9,398 nt of DNA from JAVBPA01 sp031549925. Its GTDB lineage: Bacteria > Bacillota > Clostridia > Oscillospirales > CAG-272. The translations under genes and the position numbers were made by a program. The notes under the pieces are model-generated. The model did no database searches. It worked only from the letters and a program-made list of their open reading frames with translations, and was not told the DNA's origin. Where the stretch lies: contig JAVBPA010000104.1 of assembly GCA_031549925.1 (NCBI GenBank), positions 1-9,398 of the forward strand. Direction: 5' to 3'. This document shows, one piece after another, positions 5,754 through 9,398 of the stretch. Each line of letters begins with the position of its first letter. The first letter of the stretch is position 1.

Positions 5754-7229
5754 TCAGCGGTTGAGGAGGTTTAGGTAAGCGGAATATTTAGAAGAATAAA
5801 TAGAACTGTTATCGGGGTTAGGGTAAATTTTTTTAATATTACCAATCATAGAAGAAGCAGCGGATTTATAGTCAGGATAGATACCGACAGCGACAGCGGC
5901 AGCCATACAGCAACCGAGAGTTCCCAGTTCACCGACTTCAATAATTTCGACCGGAAGCTGTAAAATATCAGCGAACATTTGAGTCCAGACAGCGGATTTT
6001 ACAGCTCCGCCGGATAATCTTACAGCTTTGGGAGGACTTCTGTGCTTTAATAGTTTATCAACATGATATTTGTGGCAAAAAACGACACCCTCATAAACAG
6101 CCCTGATAATTTCCGGTGTTCCATAAGAGCTGTTAAGCCCGAATAAAATACTTTCGCTGATATTCGGCACACAAGAACCGTAAAGGAAAGGCAAAAAGAT
6201 AATAGAACTGTCCTCAGGCTTTGTGTTTTCAACCATAGAATTAGCTATATCGTACAGATTAACATTTTCGTCAAATTTATTTTTCAAGAAACGCTCAATA
6301 ATCCATTCAAGATTACCCGCAGATGTGGGACTGCTTTCTTCAATAAGGTAATATTCCGGCATACAAAACAAAGAATTAAGAGTAGTAGAATCAGGCTTTA
6401 CAACAGATTTAGATAAAAATTCATTTATAGACCAGGTACCGGTAATAACGCAAATGTTTTCTTCGTCGGTAACATCCATAGAAACGGCACAGGCATCGAT
6501 ATCAAACATACCTCCGCAGACAGGAATACCGGCAATAAGACCGGTTTCGTCAGCGGCTTTTTTTGTAACATGCCCGCAGATATCACTTGATTTCACAAGG
6601 GGAGGAAGACAGGAAAACATTTCGGTAATACCAAATATTTCAAGCAATTTCATATCATAGGAACGCGTATGCAAATTCAAAAGACCGGTACCGCTTATAT
6701 CAGTCATTTCCGCGTAAGCTTCATTTGTCAGCATAAAACGGATATAATCCTTAGCTTCAAAAATCAAGCCTATATCATCATAAACATCTCTCATGTTTTC
6801 TTTAAGCCAAGCGAGCAAAGCGACAGGCTGGCAGGAAATAATACGCTGGCAATTTAATTCGGAAGCTTTCTGTATAGTACCGTCGGCATTCCATCTGTTA
6901 ACGATATCTATAGCGCGGTTGTCTGTTGAAGCAATTGCGTTGTAAGCGTTCGAGCCGTCTTTTTTCTTAGCGTATAAACCTTTACCATGACCGGTGCAGC
7001 CGATACAAGCAATATCAGAGCCATCAAGAGCCGATTTTTTCAAAACATTTCTGATAACAGCGGCTGTAGTTTCCCAAAGAACATCCATATCTCGTTCAGC
7101 CCAGCCCTGTTCGGGTATAATTTGAGGAGTCGGGAGGGAAGAAACAGCGATTTCCTTGCCGTCAACAGAAAAAATGGCAGCTTTTGTGGAGGTACCTCCA
7201 TTGTCGATTCCAAGAAGATATTTATTCAT
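5754..7229 (-). CDS. FGGY-family carbohydrate kinase (LyxK/xylulokinase-like)
   Basis: Predicted ATP-dependent sugar kinase of 491 aa, phosphorylating a ketose, probably the product of the upstream isomerase. Motifs: phosphate-1 loop GIDNGGTSTKAA (7-18), GWAERDM (42-48), GHGKGLY (80-86), GGMFDIDACA (239-248) with D243 as likely catalytic base, ITGTWSINE (262-270), SPTSAGNLEWI (300-310), IFLPFLYGS (344-352), and the C-terminal LSGGAVKSAVWTQMFAD (405-421). From memory, GWAERDM, GKGL, SPTS-GNLEW and FLPFLYGS closely resemble E. coli LyxK (L-xylulose kinase). I assign the ATG at 7229. The frame stays open to an ATG at 7358, but those 43 extra residues are mostly translated repeat E, and the family normally starts at the MNKYLLGID-like strand. 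Substrate is uncertain: L-xylulose, L-ribulose or another ketose. Confidence 0.9.
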   Translation of the reverse strand: MNKYLLGIDNGGTSTKAAIFSVDGKEIAVSSLPTPQIIPEQGWAERDMDVLWETTAAVIRNVLKKSALDGSDIACIGCTGHGKGLYAKKKDGSNAYNAIASTDNRAIDIVNRWNADGTIQKASELNCQRIISCQPVALLAWLKENMRDVYDDIGLIFEAKDYIRFMLTNEAYAEMTDISGTGLLNLHTRSYDMKLLEIFGITEMFSCLPPLVKSSDICGHVTKKAADETGLIAGIPVCGGMFDIDACAVSMDVTDEENICVITGTWSINEFLSKSVVKPDSTTLNSLFCMPEYYLIEESSPTSAGNLEWIIERFLKNKFDENVNLYDIANSMVENTKPEDSSIIFLPFLYGSCVPNISESILFGLNSSYGTPEIIRAVYEGVVFCHKYHVDKLLKHRSPPKAVRLSGGAVKSAVWTQMFADILQLPVEIIEVGELGTLGCCMAAAVAVGIYPDYKSAASSMIGNIKKIYPNPDNSSIYSSKYSAYLNLLNR

Positions 7230-7239
7230 ATATATAACA

Positions 7240-7246
7240 TCCTTTT
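7240..7246 (-). promoter_or_regulatory. Ribosome binding site deciding the kinase start
   Basis: The minus strand reads AAAAGGAT, with AAGGA ending 10 nt before the ATG at 7229. The spacing is slightly long but usable. It sits between repeat E and the internal ATG, supporting the shorter kinase over the version that begins at 7358 inside the repeat. Confidence 0.6.
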
Positions 7247-7263
7247 CAATTATTTTCATTTTA

Positions 7264-7390
7264 GGAACTACGAGGTACGCGGCTTTTTTACGAAAAAGCC
7301 TGGCAAAAAAGCTTGTAAAAAAGTTTATTTCACAAAAGTTTTGCGGAGCTTTTTTCAAAAGCGACCGTTTCCCCGTCTCCCCGTTCCCCC
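7264..7390 (+). repeat. Palindromic interspersed repeat, copy E (full-length, inside an operon)
   Basis: A full-type copy filling most of the 165-bp gap between the isomerase stop and the kinase start. It contains GGAAC near the left end (7264-7268), GAGGTACGC, the hairpin GGCTTTTT-TACG-AAAAAGCC (7281-7300), TGGCAAAAAAGCTTG, about 14 bp more than copy B in the middle, then TTTTGCGGAGC with the second hairpin, GCGACCG and a C-rich arm (C-runs 7371-7374, 7379-7382, 7386-7390) containing GTTCC (7383-7387). The left G-rich arm is shorter than in copy B. Both genes are read leftward, so their shared mRNA should carry the folded repeat, G-rich arm first, 4 nt after the isomerase stop codon. Confidence 0.85.
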
Positions 7391-7394
7391 GTTA

Positions 7395-8807
7395 TTATTT
7401 ATCTAAAGAAATAAAATCCCAGTTCATAAATTCTGCGAAATATTTTAATATTTTCATATCTCCGTCCCAGACCATAGCAGCGTGATGTATTCCGCCGTAT
7501 TTGCTATATTTTTCCAGAAATTTATGCAATTTCACCTCAGGTTTGAACCAGCCGTTAATACGATCGCTTTGTTCCGAACCGTTTTTAGGATAAGAGTCAA
7601 GCATTTTACCTTTCGCGGCAATCAGTCTGTATTTTTTATTATTACTGTTTTCCGAATTACAGATAAGAGGAGCGAGGCAAACAAATACAGCCTTTCCGCT
7701 CATAAAAGAACCGGAGATAAAAGCGGTATCACCTGCATCGGTGTATTGGAAAGACATCGGCTGGAGCTTTAGCTCACCGGAAGAGCAATTTAAATTAAAT
7801 TCGCCCATATGATTTAAAAATACGGTTTCGCCCTCCCAGTCCGGGCAAAACATTTCACAAAAAGAAACGGATTTAAAAACAGACATCAATGAACCGACAA
7901 GAGCGGCAGTCATAACATCGCCCTCACCGGCATAACCGATATTTCTAGCCATAGCTTTAGAAGCTTCGATAAACGGCATACAGGAAAAACCTTCACAGGA
8001 AACGGAGGTATTCAAAAAATTCATTGAAAAAGCGGTAAGATTATTATCGTTAATCCATTTGCGGATAGCCATACCCACAGAAGCGGATTTTTTATATAAA
8101 TCGTAGGTAACTCCGGTATTGATATAATTTTGTATATCATCCTCATATTCTTCGATTATTTCTTCTTCGGCTACATCGGTTTTGGATTCCGTGTCATAGC
8201 TTATAACATCGAATCCTATAGTATTTTTAAGCACATCAAAAGGAATACCAAAGTCACCCATACCCTCAAATTGTCCGCCGACGATTCCGACGCGGGCATT
8301 TTGCATATTTCTAGCCAGCTTTGCTGCATAAAGAGCGCGTTCTAAACGCTGCATTACATTGGAATTTTCAATATGACCCGCAAATATGGCAAAAGGTTTA
8401 CCGTTGCGTATCAAAAGATTGCACATATCCTGAACGCCGTGTATGCCGTGATTGTAGGATAAAGCGGAGGTTTGTGTTTCGCTGTTGTAGATATAATCGG
8501 GAGTAGTATCTAAAACAATTATCGGCAGCTTAGAAGAAGCCAGGGCGTCCGAAGATTCAAGGGAGGGAGAATAAGCTAGGTGCAATGTAACGATAGCATC
8601 GGCGTTTTCGTCCTCAAAAGTTTTTATAGCTTCTTCAAATTCGCTTTTTATCCGGCAAACAGGAACATTTATTACATCAATTTTTCTTTTTTTAAAATGT
8701 TCGGATACCTTTTCGTGAAAAGCATCAATTTTTTCCCGCATATTCGGCGAAGAATCGTCGTATAACTTGATATAAAGCGGAAGCAGTCCGATTTTAAAAT
8801 TTTTCAT
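7395..8807 (-). CDS. L-arabinose isomerase-like sugar isomerase (L-fucose/L-arabinose isomerase family)
   Basis: Predicted cytoplasmic metal-dependent aldose-ketose isomerase of 470 aa, close to the length of AraA (about 500). Residues that align by eye with the AraA active site are E295 in GYAGEGDVMTAAL (291-303), E318 in SVSFCEMF (313-320), H333 in LNHMGEFN (331-338), and H441-H442 in GGIHHAAMVWDGDM (438-451). They correspond to E. coli AraA E306, E333, H350 and H450, so the full catalytic set appears present. The middle, with VGIVGGQFEGMGDF (172-185), also fits the family. The rest diverges, so the natural sugar may not be L-arabinose. The best ribosome site, AAAGG, is 13 nt before the ATG, which is long. 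It is the first gene of a probable two-gene unit with the kinase, separated by repeat E. D-arabinose or L-fucose are alternative substrates. Confidence 0.87.
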   Translation of the reverse strand: MKNFKIGLLPLYIKLYDDSSPNMREKIDAFHEKVSEHFKKRKIDVINVPVCRIKSEFEEAIKTFEDENADAIVTLHLAYSPSLESSDALASSKLPIIVLDTTPDYIYNSETQTSALSYNHGIHGVQDMCNLLIRNGKPFAIFAGHIENSNVMQRLERALYAAKLARNMQNARVGIVGGQFEGMGDFGIPFDVLKNTIGFDVISYDTESKTDVAEEEIIEEYEDDIQNYINTGVTYDLYKKSASVGMAIRKWINDNNLTAFSMNFLNTSVSCEGFSCMPFIEASKAMARNIGYAGEGDVMTAALVGSLMSVFKSVSFCEMFCPDWEGETVFLNHMGEFNLNCSSGELKLQPMSFQYTDAGDTAFISGSFMSGKAVFVCLAPLICNSENSNNKKYRLIAAKGKMLDSYPKNGSEQSDRINGWFKPEVKLHKFLEKYSKYGGIHHAAMVWDGDMKILKYFAEFMNWDFISLDK

Positions 8808-8872
8808 AATTATAGATTAACCTTTCCGTATTATAGAATAACTGTATAATAATTAAATTGAAATCAAAGTTT

Positions 8873-8898
8873 TATATTAATTTATTAATTTATTAATA
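8873..8898. repeat. Short AT-rich tandem repeat (TTTATTAA-like, about 3 units)
   Basis: Three consecutive 8-bp units, one TATATTAA followed by two TTTATTAA, lie in the divergent gap between the isomerase and MBOAT genes. It may be an A/T-rich promoter element, a regulator-binding array or simple low complexity; nothing decides between these. Confidence 0.45.
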
Positions 8899-8938
8899 TT
8901 TTGTCTTATAAAAAAACAATAATTGCTAAAAATCCTTA

Positions 8939-8947
8939 TGATATAAT
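8939..8947 (+). promoter_or_regulatory. Extended -10 promoter for the MBOAT gene
   Basis: TGA followed by a perfect TATAAT (8942-8947) gives an extended -10. The nearest -35-like hexamer, TTGCTA (8923-8928), is only 13 bp away, too close for a classical pair, so recognition would rest on the extended -10. The ATG is 83 bp downstream of the -10. Confidence 0.5.
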
Positions 8948-9030
8948 AAAATTACAGTTGTAAAAAAACATAAACAACACATAAATTAAACAAATACCAG
9001 TAAAATAAATTAAAATAAGGAATAAAAAGT

Positions 9031-9398
9031 ATGTTGTTTTCCAGTTTGATATTTTTATATATATTTCTTCCTTTTTTATTTATTCTATATTTCATAAATA
9101 AAAATATTAATTATAAAAATATAATTCTCCTAATATTTTCCTTGTTTTTTTATTTTTGCAGCGGACCGATATACGCACTACTGCTGTTTGTTTTTGTTTT
9201 AATAAATTATTTTTTAGGAATATTTATAGAAAAATATAAACACCGAAACAAGCTGATAATTTCAAAACTTTTTTTTATTTCAGCATTAATTTTAAATATA
9301 GGTGTATTATTTTATTATAAATATACAATCCTGCTGATAAAAACCGTAAATGAACTGCTTAATACAAATTTTATAATTCCCGATATAATACTTCCGGT
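9031..9398 (+). CDS. MBOAT family O-acyltransferase (AlgI-like), N-terminal part, runs off the window
   Basis: The first 122 codons are open to the right edge. AAGGA (9017-9021) lies 9 nt before the ATG. The protein begins MLFSSLIFLYIFLPFLFILY and continues with NIILLIFSLFFYFCSGPIYA, LINYFLGIFIEKYKHRN, then FYYKYTILL and VNELL, ending at IPDIILP. This order (FSS-x-x-FLxxFLP, LLxxSxxFY, NYxxG, YYKY, and a run ending in LP) matches the N-terminus of AlgI-type membrane O-acyltransferases, which transfer acetyl or similar groups to exported polysaccharides. About four transmembrane helices are visible. The conserved catalytic His of the family would lie beyond the window. It is divergent from the isomerase and probably belongs to a separate unit for polysaccharide, teichoic acid or peptidoglycan modification; the acceptor is unknown. 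Confidence 0.85.
   Translation, partial: MLFSSLIFLYIFLPFLFILYFINKNINYKNIILLIFSLFFYFCSGPIYALLLFVFVLINYFLGIFIEKYKHRNKLIISKLFFISALILNIGVLFYYKYTILLIKTVNELLNTNFIIPDIILP

Noticed and set aside
7230..7358. N-terminal extension of 43 residues on the kinase
   Set aside because: It is mostly translation of repeat E, has no family counterpart, and a ribosome site precedes the internal ATG at 7229.
61..7390. CRISPR array
   Set aside because: The repeats are widely and unevenly spaced, occur in both orientations, differ in length and are not separated by uniform spacers; no cas gene is present.
6987..7485. Plus-strand open frames covering the isomerase-kinase junction
   Set aside because: They overlap the two well-supported minus-strand genes and repeat E, with low-complexity translation.
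8830..8835. TATAAT on the minus strand before the isomerase gene
   Set aside because: Transcription from it would start within the ribosome site and no -35 lies at a suitable distance, so I do not call it the isomerase promoter.

Overview
The window looks like chromosomal DNA of an uncultured anaerobic Bacillota, most likely a gut- or rumen-type Clostridia. The signs are AT-rich intergenic DNA, Gram-positive-style Shine-Dalgarno sites (GAGGTG, GGGAG, GGAG), a lipoprotein-type exported glycoside hydrolase, and a Cys-type sulfatase that needs anaerobic maturation. The taxon is inferred from style only; no marker gene is present.

Layout, left to right: a fragment of a palindromic repeat (copy A); a minus-strand exported lipoprotein glycoside hydrolase (CBM-like, DUF5060-like, DUF4038-like); a divergent promoter region; a plus-strand cytoplasmic sulfatase; a minus-strand LacX-type aldose 1-epimerase overlapping the sulfatase tail to tail by 8 bp; a 672-bp gene-free region holding three repeat copies (B, C, D) and a 21-bp direct repeat; a minus-strand LyxK-like FGGY sugar kinase; repeat copy E; a minus-strand AraA-like sugar isomerase; an AT-rich divergent promoter region; and the N-terminal part of an MBOAT/AlgI-type membrane O-acyltransferase running off the right edge.

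The enzymes suggest a small glycan and pentose utilisation locus. An extracellular hydrolase releases a sugar, an intracellular sulfatase strips sulfate from an imported sugar or short oligosaccharide, the mutarotase interconverts anomers, the isomerase makes a ketose and the kinase phosphorylates it. The sugar is not determined; the AraA-like/LyxK-like pair points to a pentose or a 6-deoxyhexose. No transporter, regulator or downstream epimerase/aldolase lies in the window.

The least expected feature is a family of five palindromic interspersed repeats. Each has an arm of G-rich tandem units, a conserved GGC-T(n)-A(n)-GCC hairpin and, in the full copies, a second hairpin and a C-rich closing arm. 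Three of the four minus-strand genes have a repeat whose G-rich strand is on their own mRNA and begins 3 to 6 nt after the stop codon. I do not recognise this family by name.
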